Notes: generated by a model not told the origin, from the letters alone. Counted from the first letter of the stretch, positions 40,721-49,167 are shown. The stretch: DNA of 64,000 bases from Candidatus Latescibacterota bacterium (GCA_012270975.1 JAAXHH010000011.1:64381-128380), one strand, 5' to 3'. Numbers and translations: made by a program.

Positions 40721-42610
40721 ATGGTAAAGGGAATGAGGCTTCCTTCGAAGCCAACCGTTGCCGAATCGGGTCGTATCGGTTCATCCCGGACGCGGTATCC
40801 CGGTACGATCCGGACGCTGTTTCTCCTGGCGATCCTGTACGCTTTCCCCGCCAACGCCCAGCAGTCCCTCATCGTCGAGCGCATCGTCGTCGAAGGCAAT
40901 GCGGCCATCGCCGAGGACCGTATACTCGGTCTGATCGAAACCAGAACGGACAGTTTTCTTCGACCCAGATTCTGGAAACGCAGTCGAGTGAATAACGCCA
41001 TCTGGCGGACCGACCTGACGGCGATAGAGAGTTTCTACAGAAACAGCGGTTTTCTGGATGCCAGGGTCCGGTCCGTTCGCGAAGAGATTGACACGGATCG
41101 GGTCGCGCTCAGGATCGTCATCGACGAAGGCCCGCGTTACACCGTGCGCGCGGTCAATCTGAACGGCTTCGGATACCTGTCCGAAGACGATGTCCGGCGG
41201 AACCTGATCACGCGGGAAGGCCAGGTTTTCTACCGGCTGTCCGCCGCGACGGACAAACGCTACATCCAACGTCTCGCCGATCGCCGGGCGCTGCTGGACG
41301 TGGCGGTGGACTCGAACATCGTGCTGCACGTGGAGGACCATTCAGTTACCGTAAACTTCCGGGTTATCGAAGGGCATCCAGTCAGCGTGGGCGCGATACA
41401 GGTCCGAGGTCTGCGGAAGACCCACAGAAACGTAGTGCTCCGCGAATTGGAGATCCAACCGGGAGAACTCTACGACAACGCGAAGATATCGTTGAGCCAG
41501 ACCCGGCTCTTCCAGACTGGCCTGTTCCGCAGCGTGCGCCTGTCTCCCCTGAGGAGCGACACCTCCGCCACGGTGCGGGACCTGGTGGTGGAGGTCACCG
41601 AACTGCCCGGGGGCGAGGTGAGCTTCGGCGCCGGGTACGCCACGGCCGAACGCTTCAGGGGCAGCTTCAGTGTCGCCTACCGAAACTGGCTGGGCCGGGG
41701 GATCACCATTGGCGCCAACGGTCAGATCAGTACGCTCTTCCAGCACGTCGAGTCGGGGGTCACGCAGCCGTGGTTGTTCCGGACCAGGACGACGGGCATC
41801 CTGCGCGCGTTCTTCCGGCGCGAGGACCGCATCAGCCATACCGAGCAGGAAGCGGGCGTGTCCGTGGCGGTCAACCGCGAACTCTCCCGAACCTACCGCA
41901 GTCAACTGACTTATACGCTGAAGAACATCGAAGTTTCGTCGCTCAGCGACGAACTGGCCGCCCTCCTGCGAGGCGGTTCGGAAGTCGACAGCCTCCGGTC
42001 CAGGCGCGAAGGAAGTCTGACCGGGCTTGTGACCTACGACACGCGGGATGATATCCTGAATCCGAAGACGGGATTCTACGGTCAATTCCAGAGCAGCGTG
42101 GCCAGCCCCCTGCTCGGCAGTTCCACGCTCAACCGGAACTCGATACTTACGGTAAGGGCCATAGCCCGTAAATACCTGTCCTTTCCCAACGCGCCGGATT
42201 TTTCCACTGCTGTCTCGTTCGCCTACGTGAGGGCGCTGAATGAAAACCGCGTACCCCTCGACAGCAGACTGTTCATCGGAGGCGACCGATCGGTGCGGGG
42301 GTTCGGAATAAACCGGATCGGCCAGCCCGACGGCGGACTGATCGCCATCAGCGCGCAGCATGAAGTCCAGGTACCCTTCTCCCGGTTTGACCTGGCCGTA
42401 TTCGCGGACTGGGGCGGGGTAGGAAAGACGGTGGGTTCTTTCGGTTTCGGAGATCTCCTGCTGGGTTACGGGGCCGGAGTCCGGGTGAATTCGCCAATCG
42501 GGCTGATTCGGGGCGACGTGGGCTTTCACAATCAAAGCAAGATCGACCCGCCCAATTCGAGAAAGTACGACCGCACTTTCTTCTACTTCGGTTTGGGACA
42601 GGCATTTTGA
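40721..42610 (+). CDS. tamA: Omp85-family outer-membrane protein (TamA/BamA-like)
   Basis: A 629-residue outer-membrane barrel with POTRA domains. The ATG at 40721 is chosen; the signal peptide ends at about residue 47 (FLLAILYAFPANAQ), after an unusually long polar start. POTRA-type blocks are visible: IVVEGNAAIAEDRILGLIETR, VNLNGFGYLSEDDVRRNLI and IQVRGLRKTHRNVVLRELEIQPGELYDNAKI. The surface-antigen barrel follows, with the Omp85 L6-type motif written LFIGGDRSVRGFG and a final strand FFYFGLGQAF ending in Phe. Placement directly after tamB favours TamA rather than BamA; three POTRAs would also fit TamA. Confidence 0.85.
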   Translation: MVKGMRLPSKPTVAESGRIGSSRTRYPGTIRTLFLLAILYAFPANAQQSLIVERIVVEGNAAIAEDRILGLIETRTDSFLRPRFWKRSRVNNAIWRTDLTAIESFYRNSGFLDARVRSVREEIDTDRVALRIVIDEGPRYTVRAVNLNGFGYLSEDDVRRNLITREGQVFYRLSAATDKRYIQRLADRRALLDVAVDSNIVLHVEDHSVTVNFRVIEGHPVSVGAIQVRGLRKTHRNVVLRELEIQPGELYDNAKISLSQTRLFQTGLFRSVRLSPLRSDTSATVRDLVVEVTELPGGEVSFGAGYATAERFRGSFSVAYRNWLGRGITIGANGQISTLFQHVESGVTQPWLFRTRTTGILRAFFRREDRISHTEQEAGVSVAVNRELSRTYRSQLTYTLKNIEVSSLSDELAALLRGGSEVDSLRSRREGSLTGLVTYDTRDDILNPKTGFYGQFQSSVASPLLGSSTLNRNSILTVRAIARKYLSFPNAPDFSTAVSFAYVRALNENRVPLDSRLFIGGDRSVRGFGINRIGQPDGGLIAISAQHEVQVPFSRFDLAVFADWGGVGKTVGSFGFGDLLLGYGAGVRVNSPIGLIRGDVGFHNQSKIDPPNSRKYDRTFFYFGLGQAF

Positions 42611-42712
42611 TTATGACCGGACGGCGCCATTCCGCCTTACCTTCATTCACCCATTAATCTGACGCGTTTTCAATCGCGATTTCAATCACGGTTTCATACC
42701 GGGCAGGGAGAC

Positions 42713-44332
42713 ATGTTCGCCAAATCAAGACTGCAGGCTTTCACGTACTATAACGAGTTTGACCGCGCGGACCGATGGCGCGACGACTTTGCCGGGCTCA
42801 AGGCCGCCGGATTTCAATACGTTGTTCTGAGCGGCGGATTCGATCTGAGAAATCAACTGACCTCGGAAGATCAGACGAACCGCCTGAAGGAAATGATCGC
42901 CGCCGCGGAAGAGGCGGGAATCCGGTCGATCCTGCACATCGGCAATCCGAAGGCCTTGTACCTGTTGCCCGACACCCGGGCATGGCGTCTCGACTATGTA
43001 CGGCGCGTATCGGAAGTGTTCGGGTCCTGCAAGGGACTGTACGCGTTGCAACTGGAAGACGCGCCTACGGGAGGCAGCGAGTATCCCGAAGACCGCTGGC
43101 AACCGGTGATGGAGTCCGTCGAAGGCCGCCTGTCGACGATGGAATTGACCGAAGACGGATACCGGCATGGGCGCAGGATCTGGCAGATGGAACAGTACGC
43201 TTCGTTTACGGCGGAGGTGGTCAAGGCCGTGAAGAAGGTGAGATCGAACCTGAAGACGACGACGGCTTTCCATCTCGACGCCCTCCTGCCCGCCGATACC
43301 CTGGTCCACTTTCAGCATGCGGCCCGTGCACTGGATTTCGTCATCATCGATCCGGGATCCCCGCCGTTTCAGTCTGCGCTTGATTCGGACCGCCTGATCC
43401 GCTGGGCGGCGCGCGTGGCCGGGTCGTTGGCGGACAGGGAAGTCTGGATGGTCGCAGGCTCTCAGGGAATGCGCAGCAGGTACCACGCCACGCTTCGGGA
43501 ACTGCGGGAATGGATGCGCGCGGCTTGCGCGCCAGGTGTTTCCGCCGTTGGCTGGCATACCTGGGACGATACCGCGTGGTGTGATGGCCGCGCCATACGA
43601 GGCAGGCCCCTGTCGGAATCGAACCCGGAGCAGTGGGCGACTATTGCCTCCCTGTGCCGATCGGTGACGGAGATGGAACGCGCGAACGCGCCGTCCCCGG
43701 AATACAGATGCCTGCTTTCGTACGATTCCTTCGCGAGCCGCGTATCCAGACTGGACGTGATGACGCCCCACAGTATCCTCGAAGAAAGTACGGGGCGAGA
43801 GGTGGGATACGCATCCGATCACCAGATATCAGATGGAGACAAACTCTCCGGGTGTGATTTACTTTTCTGCACGCCCTGTCCAGCGGTCAAAGAAGCGGTC
43901 GTCGATCGATTGATTCGCTACATGCGTGCAGGTGGATGGATCGTGGGTTCGGCCGACGACTTCAGCCTGAACGAAGGGATGCGTCTCGGGGACGCGCGAG
44001 AACGCGTGTTCGGCATACGACAGGAATCCGCCTTGAACGATCCGGATCAGATCCTGCTGACCGTCGGCTGGCCCGATCTGCCCGAGGGCGCGGCGCTCGA
44101 CACGCACCATTGGCGGGTCCGCCCGGTTGAAGTCGACGACGACGTGCGCGTTATCGGACGGTGGGGCGACGGTTCGGCCGCGGTGGTATTGAAACCGCAC
44201 AAAGGCGGCGGCGCGTTGTACATGGGCACCGACCCGTACAAGTCGGCGGATAGAGACCGCGACGGTCACTGGCGCGGATTCCTGAGGGCGATCCTGAACC
44301 GGGAAGTACTCAAACGCCTGGCCAGTACGTAG
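42713..44332 (+). CDS. Putative TIM-barrel glycoside hydrolase-like protein
   Basis: A 539-residue cytoplasmic protein; GGGAG precedes the ATG. The N-terminal 320 residues look like a (beta/alpha)8 barrel (FQYVVLSGGFDLRNQL, IRSILHIGNPKALYL, GLYALQLEDAPTGG, TTTAFHLDALLPADTL, SAVGWHTWDDTAW), with LEDAP and HLDAL/HTWDD as candidate acidic sites. Residues about 345-539 resemble a beta-galactosidase trimerisation/glutamine-amidotransferase-like domain (CDLLFCTPCPAVKEAVVDRLIRYMRAGGWIVGSADDF) as in GH42 enzymes. I do not recognise a precise family, and catalytic residues cannot be fixed without alignment. No signal peptide. It is convergent with hxlB. Confidence 0.6.
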   Translation: MFAKSRLQAFTYYNEFDRADRWRDDFAGLKAAGFQYVVLSGGFDLRNQLTSEDQTNRLKEMIAAAEEAGIRSILHIGNPKALYLLPDTRAWRLDYVRRVSEVFGSCKGLYALQLEDAPTGGSEYPEDRWQPVMESVEGRLSTMELTEDGYRHGRRIWQMEQYASFTAEVVKAVKKVRSNLKTTTAFHLDALLPADTLVHFQHAARALDFVIIDPGSPPFQSALDSDRLIRWAARVAGSLADREVWMVAGSQGMRSRYHATLRELREWMRAACAPGVSAVGWHTWDDTAWCDGRAIRGRPLSESNPEQWATIASLCRSVTEMERANAPSPEYRCLLSYDSFASRVSRLDVMTPHSILEESTGREVGYASDHQISDGDKLSGCDLLFCTPCPAVKEAVVDRLIRYMRAGGWIVGSADDFSLNEGMRLGDARERVFGIRQESALNDPDQILLTVGWPDLPEGAALDTHHWRVRPVEVDDDVRVIGRWGDGSAAVVLKPHKGGGALYMGTDPYKSADRDRDGHWRGFLRAILNREVLKRLAST

Positions 44333-44354
44333 CTTCCGCGGCCGGGCCGCGAAG
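44333..44354. terminator. Hairpin between convergent genes
   Basis: CTTCCGCGGCC followed by GGGCCGCGAAG forms a GC-rich hairpin just after the glycosidase-like stop and before the hxlB stop. No T-run follows in either direction, so termination is only likely. Confidence 0.4.
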
Positions 44355-44374
44355 TACACGGAATCTACCAGTGT

Positions 44375-44965
44375 TTACTCAAGATTGGCGTGTCGGGCAA
44401 ACATGTCGCGCTCGGTTTCATCGAGTCGCGACATGAGCAGCATGACACAGGCATCGAGCATCACACCGAGGCTCTGTTCGAAGAGCGTGGCCATCGGCTG
44501 GCGCGACCGAAGTCCCTGGCCGCCGGACTTTTTCGAAGATTTTGGCGTCGGCGCGGGTATGAAGACGACCAGGTCGGCCAACCGGGCGGCGGGAGATCCC
44601 GGGTCAGCGGTAGCTATCGCGACCCGCGCGCCGGTCTCGACGGCATTTCCGGCATAGTGGACCAGACGCTCCGTAACGCCTGATCCCGATCCGATCAGCA
44701 GCAAATCCCCCGATCTCACCGCCGGTGTGGTTGTTTCACCCACCACGTGGACCCGCAGGCCGAGTTGTGCAAGCCGCATGGCGAAACCCCGCATGACGAG
44801 CCCGGTACGTCCCGCGCCGGCGACGAAGATACGTCCTCCCTCCGAGACTTCCCGCACCAGCGCTTCGACTTCTTCGCACGAGACCCGGTTCAGCGTCCGC
44901 CGCATCTCGTCGAGGACGGTCCGCCGTGTTTCGTCAAACGGGGAAGAGGCTGTCTCGTTATCCAT
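44375..44965 (-). CDS. hxlB: 6-phospho-3-hexuloisomerase
   Basis: A 196-residue SIS-domain isomerase that converts 3-hexulose 6-phosphate to fructose 6-phosphate in the ribulose monophosphate route. The pattern GGRIFVAGAGRTGLVMRGFAMRLAQLG (near 41-67) and DLLLIGSGSGVTERLVHYA are typical, as is the C-terminal LFEQSLGVMLDACVMLLM. Its start overlaps the stop of hxlA by 8 bases. Together the pair fixes formaldehyde onto ribulose 5-phosphate, or runs in reverse to make pentose phosphate. Confidence 0.92.
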   Translation of the reverse strand: MDNETASSPFDETRRTVLDEMRRTLNRVSCEEVEALVREVSEGGRIFVAGAGRTGLVMRGFAMRLAQLGLRVHVVGETTTPAVRSGDLLLIGSGSGVTERLVHYAGNAVETGARVAIATADPGSPAARLADLVVFIPAPTPKSSKKSGGQGLRSRQPMATLFEQSLGVMLDACVMLLMSRLDETERDMFARHANLE

Positions 44966-45611
44966 CGGTTCGATGCATGACCTCCCTGATCCGGCGGACC
45001 GCGCGGCCGGGATCGTCGCTGCCGGTAACGTAACTCCCCACGACCACGATTTCCGGATCGTGGGGAACCAGGCACTCGATCATCCGGGGATTCAATCCGC
45101 CCGCGACGGCCAGCCCCGCCCGGTGAACAACCGCGCCGAGTCGGTCGATTTGTTCAGTTATCGGCGCCGAATCGTCCTGTCCCCGTGTGTCAGAAGCCGT
45201 GTGCAGACAGATGAAGTCCACGCCCGCCAGGTCCAGCGCACGGGCCAGGCGGACGGCCTCGTCCATTTCGCGCGCGGTGATGAGATCGGCCATGATCCGG
45301 CCGCCGGACTGCTTCGCCTCTTCGCCTGCTTCACGGAGTGTAACAGGGTGCGCCGTCCCGAGCACGGTGACGATGTCGGCTCCCGCGTCGAAGGCAAGGC
45401 GCGATTCCACGGCGCCGGCATCGACGATCTTGAGATCCGCCAGGATCTTCGTATCGGGATAATCCCGTCTGATCCCGGAGATGATGTCGGTCCCGTAACG
45501 GATCAGCAGAGGCGTGCCGAGTTCGATGATATCCACCCCGAAGGCGGTCTGGTCCAGCAGGCGGCGAACCGCTCCGGCGTGGGGGATGTCCAGGGCAAGC
45601 TGGAGCAGCAT
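44958..45611 (-). CDS. hxlA: 3-hexulose-6-phosphate synthase
   Basis: A 217-residue orotidine-decarboxylase-superfamily barrel that condenses formaldehyde with ribulose 5-phosphate. The metal-binding motif DLKIVDAG (near 59-66) replaces the KxxD pattern of pyrimidine decarboxylases, and GVDIIELGTPLLIRYG and the phosphate loop VAGGLNP and VVGSYVTGSDDPG complete the fold. It starts 30 bases after the stop of the larC-like gene. No methanol or methylamine dehydrogenase is seen nearby, so a role in formaldehyde detoxification or pentose supply is as likely as methylotrophy. Confidence 0.92.
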   Translation of the reverse strand: MLLQLALDIPHAGAVRRLLDQTAFGVDIIELGTPLLIRYGTDIISGIRRDYPDTKILADLKIVDAGAVESRLAFDAGADIVTVLGTAHPVTLREAGEEAKQSGGRIMADLITAREMDEAVRLARALDLAGVDFICLHTASDTRGQDDSAPITEQIDRLGAVVHRAGLAVAGGLNPRMIECLVPHDPEIVVVGSYVTGSDDPGRAVRRIREVMHRTDG

Positions 45612-45641
45612 GGTGACGTCGTCCGCCTGAGCCTATCCGGT

Positions 45642-46418
45642 CTAATTCAGGGGGTCGCCGATGCATACCCGGAGCAGGTTCGGATGCTCCGGGAAATCCT
45701 TGGTACCGGCGCCGTAGCCGATCTTCCTCAATATCATCCTCGGCATGACCCCGTGCCCATCGGCCGTGGCTTTCAGAAACGCGGCACCGGTCGGGGTAAC
45801 CAACTCTCCCTCGATCCCGGTGTGATAGACCGGCATATCCCGCATCAATTCCAGCGCGCCCGGGGCGGGAACCGGCATCTGGCCGTGCGCACAGTGGATG
45901 AACCCCCGTCCCATCGGCAGCGCCGAGGCGTACACCTGCCGAACGTCGAGCAGGACCAGGCCTATGCTGGCGCCCACGATGTCGACGATGGCGTCTGTCC
46001 CGCTGACTTCGTGCAGGTGAACTTCCTGTTTCGAAATGCCGTGTACCTTGCTTTCCGCGGTCGCCAGTTGATCGAACACCCGGATGGCCTGGCGTTTAAT
46101 ACGGCCGTCGAGGGTGCTGTCTTCGATGACGGACGTCAAGTCGCTCAGGTGCCTCGCTTCCCCGTGGTCGTGATAAGGACCGTCCTCGCCGGGTCCTTCG
46201 ATGGTTTCCCGGCCGCTCGAAGTCCGGACGACGACGTCGACCTTGGTCCCTGCGATATGTTGGCGGGTCACCTTGGACCGGCTGAGCCGGTAGCCTTCGA
46301 GGGGCAGTTTCCTCAGTTCGCCGTTCAGGGTTTCGAAGTCCAGGCCGGCGTCTATCAGCGCGCCCAGGATCATGTCGCCGCTGATCCCGGAAAAACAATC
46401 GAAGTACGCTATGGCCAT
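45642..46418 (-). CDS. LarC N-terminal half (LarC1-like), C-terminal domain absent
   Basis: A 258-residue protein matching the first half of LarC, the nickel-inserting enzyme of nickel-pincer cofactor synthesis. Motifs: DCFSGISGDMILGALIDAG at the N-terminus, HLHEVSGTDAIVDIVGASIG near 132-151 and MPVPAPGALELM, GELVTPTGAAFLKA and GYGAGTKDFPEHPNLLRV. Full LarC has about 400 residues with a C-terminal CTP-binding part; here the frame stops right after LLRVCIGDPLN and hxlA begins 30 bases later, so no LarC2 remnant fits. In Lactobacillus plantarum LarC is split into LarC1 and LarC2 by programmed frameshifting, but that is not possible here. No larB or larE is in the window. Confidence 0.82.
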   Translation of the reverse strand: MAIAYFDCFSGISGDMILGALIDAGLDFETLNGELRKLPLEGYRLSRSKVTRQHIAGTKVDVVVRTSSGRETIEGPGEDGPYHDHGEARHLSDLTSVIEDSTLDGRIKRQAIRVFDQLATAESKVHGISKQEVHLHEVSGTDAIVDIVGASIGLVLLDVRQVYASALPMGRGFIHCAHGQMPVPAPGALELMRDMPVYHTGIEGELVTPTGAAFLKATADGHGVMPRMILRKIGYGAGTKDFPEHPNLLRVCIGDPLN

Positions 46419-46437
46419 CCAGCCGCCCTATACATAA

Positions 46438-46471
46438 ATGACCGGACGATCAACGTCGATCGTCCGGTCAT
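46438..46471 (-). terminator. Strong hairpin terminator after the globin-like gene
   Basis: A perfect 14-base stem (ATGACCGGACGATC and its complement) with a 6-base loop lies 28 bases after the globin-like stop; on the minus strand it is followed by TTTATG. It separates that gene from larC. Confidence 0.65.
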
Positions 46472-46498
46472 GGGAAATCAAAGAAGTGGCTTGCCCGG

Positions 46499-47185
46499 CT
46501 ACTTGCGAGGGGCGTCTTCCGCACGTCCGTCGGCATCCATTTCCGCGTCAGCGTCCATTTCCGCGTCGGCGTCCGTATCAGCATCAGCGTCAGCGTCCAT
46601 TTCAACATCAGTGTCCATTTCCGCTTCGGCACGCTCTCCGTCACTGTCGTGGCCGGTCCCCTCCACCGTGTCCCCGTGATCGCTTTCGCCGTCCGTATCC
46701 ATTCCCTCTTCCGCCATCTCTTCTTCCGCCATCTCGGCTTCCTTCAATTCCAGGGCCACCAGCAGTTCATCCACATCCTCCGGCCAGGCTTCATTCATCT
46801 CCAGCGCTATGGTCAACTGGTCGGCGACAAGGTCCATGGCCTCTTCCGTGATGCCCATTTCTCCCAGACTTTCCTTGAAACTCTTGCCGTCATACTCGAT
46901 TTCACCGCCGGAGACGACCGTGAACTGCGCCAGCAGGCTCTCTTTCCAGGCCTCTTGGTCGACCTCTTCGAGATGGGTTTTCAACTGTTCCTCTTCCACG
47001 GCCGAGGCAACGAAGTCATCGATCACGCCCATGATCATCTCTTCACCGCCCAGGCGGTCGTACAGGGGGCCGTCCATCACCCATTCCATGTTCGGATCGT
47101 CATGCTGTGCATGCACGGGCGCGGTGGTTCCAGTCAGCAGCAATAGCGCAAAAAGTGCCATGGAAGTCAAAGCCATGCGAATCAT
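46499..47185 (-). CDS. Secreted truncated-globin-like protein lacking the haem ligand, acidic tail
   Basis: A 228-residue exported protein; AAGGAG precedes the ATG. Signal peptide MIRMALTSMALFALLLLTGTTAPVHA (about 1-26). Residues 40-145 match a group I truncated haemoglobin: LYDRLGGEEMIMGVIDDFV at the start and SGGEIEYDGKSFKESLGEMGIT in the F-helix region. The proximal histidine expected in the KxxH position of that region is Leu, and the distal B10 Tyr position (DDFV) is Val, so haem binding is unlikely. The remaining 80 residues are acidic low-complexity sequence with EMDADA-type repeats. Function unknown; a folded non-haem globin displayed outside the cell or in the periplasm is the simplest reading. 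Confidence 0.75.
   Translation of the reverse strand: MIRMALTSMALFALLLLTGTTAPVHAQHDDPNMEWVMDGPLYDRLGGEEMIMGVIDDFVASAVEEEQLKTHLEEVDQEAWKESLLAQFTVVSGGEIEYDGKSFKESLGEMGITEEAMDLVADQLTIALEMNEAWPEDVDELLVALELKEAEMAEEEMAEEGMDTDGESDHGDTVEGTGHDSDGERAEAEMDTDVEMDADADADTDADAEMDADAEMDADGRAEDAPRK
46526..46621. repeat. In-frame repeat encoding an Asp/Ala acidic tail
   Basis: Short units related to GCGTCCATTTCC and GCGTCAGCGTCC (plus strand) recur about eight times and encode 32 residues of EMDADA-type repeat in the globin-like protein. Confidence 0.75.
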
Positions 47186-47270
47186 TGCAATTCTCCTTGT
47201 CCCCGCTCAGGGCACGTTGTTTCAGTCCAGACTCCATCTCTAGCCGTATCTCGTCGAACACGCCAACGGG

Positions 47271-47276
47271 ATTATA
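47271..47276 (-). promoter_or_regulatory. -10 box (TATAAT) of the globin-like gene
   Basis: Minus-strand TATAAT about 90 bases before the ATG at 47185. The best -35 at 17 bases is AAAGAA, a weak match. Confidence 0.4.
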
Positions 47277-47341
47277 CAGGAAGATAGGGGCGATTCTTTA
47301 AAAATCAAAGGGATTCTCCTGTTTACATGGTCAGGACGGGT

Positions 47342-48172
47342 TCACAGGAGACAGGTGTCGATGACGTGGGCGACACCGTCCGCGTCGTTGGTCGGCGCGA
47401 CCAGGTCCGCCGCGCGCCGCACCGGGTCCGGCGCATTCCCCATCGCAACGCCGAGCCCGGCGTATTCGATCATGTCCAGGTCGTTGAAGTTGTCGCCGAT
47501 ACTGATCATGCGCTCAGGCGCGATTCCGTAGCGGTCACCGAGGAAAGCGAGGGCCTTCGCCTTCGACACGCCGGCCGGCACGATTTCCATGCACCAATAG
47601 TCGTCCACCAGGGTGCTGCGCGACATGATGGTGCCGACCCGCTTCCCGTAACCCGCCAGTTCCGCCTCCAGGTCATACATGGACGAACCCTTTCCGGCGA
47701 CGGCGATCTGCGCCGGGTCCCGGTCCAGCACCTGGTCCAGGTCTTCCACCTGAAAGGCCTTGTCCGCGTTGGCTTCCAGGTAGCGTTCCCGCCAGCCATT
47801 GGCCGAACGGGGGGGTTCAAACCAGATATACCGGCTCTTCGGCACAGGCTCGTATACCAGGGGATCATGGCCCCGCCGCTTGACGAAATCGACCAGGTCG
47901 ATCGCCAGGGACCGGGGCATGTTGACCGCCCTGAGCGGCGGACCGTCGAGGGACTCGAGTATGAGCGCGCCGCTGTGGAAGATCAGCGTCGTGGAAGGCG
48001 GCACCTGCTCCGCGGCGGCCCGGCCGGAGTTCAGGCTTCTGCCGGTACAGAGGGCCACGTGTTTCCCGGCCGCGACGGCCCTTCGTAGCGCATCGAGCGT
48101 CCCGGGGGAGATATCGCGGCGGGACGTCAGCAGGGTGCCGTCGATGTCGATGGCGATGAGGTCGTAGGACAT
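47342..48172 (-). CDS. Cof-type HAD phosphatase, copy 1
   Basis: A 276-residue HAD-superfamily hydrolase of the Cof/YbiV type. Motif I is DLIAIDIDGTLLTSRRDI at the N-terminus; motif II TLIFHSGALIL; motif III/IV include KAKALAFLGDRYGI and the acidic GDNFNDLDMIEYAGLGVAMGNA. The C2-type cap lies between. Such enzymes dephosphorylate sugar phosphates or flavin/PLP precursors and are hard to assign. It lies 18 bases after a paralogue of nearly equal length. Confidence 0.9.
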   Translation of the reverse strand: MSYDLIAIDIDGTLLTSRRDISPGTLDALRRAVAAGKHVALCTGRSLNSGRAAAEQVPPSTTLIFHSGALILESLDGPPLRAVNMPRSLAIDLVDFVKRRGHDPLVYEPVPKSRYIWFEPPRSANGWRERYLEANADKAFQVEDLDQVLDRDPAQIAVAGKGSSMYDLEAELAGYGKRVGTIMSRSTLVDDYWCMEIVPAGVSKAKALAFLGDRYGIAPERMISIGDNFNDLDMIEYAGLGVAMGNAPDPVRRAADLVAPTNDADGVAHVIDTCLL

Positions 48173-48190
48173 GGCAGCGGCCGTTGCAGG

Positions 48191-49018
48191 TCAGGGTATG
48201 AATCGTTCGATAGCCCGTGCGACGCCTTCGTCGTCCACCGAGGCCGTGACATAATCCGCCCGGGCGCGTATTTCGGGTGTTCCATTCCCCATGGCAACCC
48301 CCAGGCCCGCGACGTCGAGCATCTCCAGGTCGTTCAGGTTGTCTCCCACGGCCATGACCTCGGAAAGGCCGATGCCGAGCAACAGGGCCAGCCTGCGCAG
48401 CCCGTCGCCCTTGTTGACGCCGGAAGGCATTACCGTGATGACACTGTAACTGCGGTCCCAAGGACTGATCTCGAAGACCACCTCCGCGTCCGGCAGCTGC
48501 GCCCTTATATGTGGTTTCCGGGACCTGACCCGTTCATTGCGCTCGGCGACCGTGATGCAGGTAATGTCCTGCCGGAGAAAATCGCAGACGTCGTCCACCC
48601 GGTGGACGCGGTCGGCGTTCTGCTCGGCGTAGTCGACGAAGGACCGGTTTTCCGGATCGAAGGTGTCATAGTAGAAGTAGCCCACTTCGGGCAGGGGACC
48701 GTAGACGATGGGATGAAACCCGATGCTGCGAAACACCCTCACGGCTTCCGACGCGACACGACCCTGAAGGTGTCGCAAATACCTGGCGCGACGATTGGGT
48801 ACATCGTAAATCATGGCGCCATTGTTCAGCACGTATGGCGCGTTCAAGGGCAGATGCCGCACGGCGTCCGCGGCGGACGGAAGGCTCCGCCCGGTACACA
48901 CGGTGACTCGAACGCCGCTGTCGATCGCGTAATGTACGGCGTCGACCGTGGCATCGGACATTTCCCTGCTGCCGTCGAGCAACGTGCCGTCGATGTCAAG
49001 GGCGATGAGACGAACCAT
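48191..49018 (-). CDS. Cof-type HAD phosphatase, copy 2
   Basis: A 275-residue paralogue of the next gene. I use the ATG at 49018 (MVRLIALDIDGTLLDGSREM) rather than an ATG 20 codons upstream that lies in the tRNA terminator. Motifs: DIDGTLLDG, VLNNGAMIYD, SGVNKGDGLRRLA and VGDNLNDLEMLDVAGLGVAMGNG. The cap differs clearly from copy 1, so the two likely act on different phosphates. Directly downstream of the tRNA genes and their terminator. Confidence 0.9.
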   Translation of the reverse strand: MVRLIALDIDGTLLDGSREMSDATVDAVHYAIDSGVRVTVCTGRSLPSAADAVRHLPLNAPYVLNNGAMIYDVPNRRARYLRHLQGRVASEAVRVFRSIGFHPIVYGPLPEVGYFYYDTFDPENRSFVDYAEQNADRVHRVDDVCDFLRQDITCITVAERNERVRSRKPHIRAQLPDAEVVFEISPWDRSYSVITVMPSGVNKGDGLRRLALLLGIGLSEVMAVGDNLNDLEMLDVAGLGVAMGNGTPEIRARADYVTASVDDEGVARAIERFIP

Positions 49019-49031
49019 TTGGAACCGGATC

Positions 49032-49060
49032 AAAAAACGGAGACTTCTGGAAAGCCTCCG
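49032..49060 (-). terminator. Rho-independent terminator of the tRNA pair
   Basis: On the minus strand a 9-base stem (CGGAGGCTT with AAGTCTCCG, one G-U pair) and 5-base loop are followed by six T residues. It lies 28 bases after tRNA-Val and just before the HAD gene. Confidence 0.85.
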
Positions 49061-49087
49061 CCTTTTCGGTTGAATCAATGCAGAAAA

Positions 49088-49161
49088 TGGGCGCTAGTGG
49101 ACTCGAACCACTGACCTCCACGATGTGAGCGTGGCACTCTAACCGGCTGAGCTAAGCGCCC
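49088..49161 (-). tRNA. tRNA-Val (CAC anticodon)
   Basis: A 74-base cloverleaf. The acceptor stem GGGCGCU pairs with AGCGCCC, the D-arm reads AGCTCAGCCGGTTAGAG, the anticodon stem CCACG/CGTGG encloses loop CTCACAT with anticodon CAC, and the T-arm has GGTTCGAGTCC. The 3' CCA is not encoded. Six bases separate it from the next tRNA upstream. Confidence 0.95.
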
Positions 49162-49167
49162 GGCATA

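Noticed and set aside
45612-45641. Frameshifted LarC2 remnant downstream of larC
   Set aside because: Only 30 bases separate the stop from hxlA, too short for the missing C-terminal domain in any frame.
44727-46679. 650-residue plus-strand open frame with Ser/Ala repeats at its end
   Set aside because: It lies antisense to hxlB, hxlA, larC and the globin-like gene, all of which have clear family motifs. The Ser/Ala repeat is the complement of the acidic tail.
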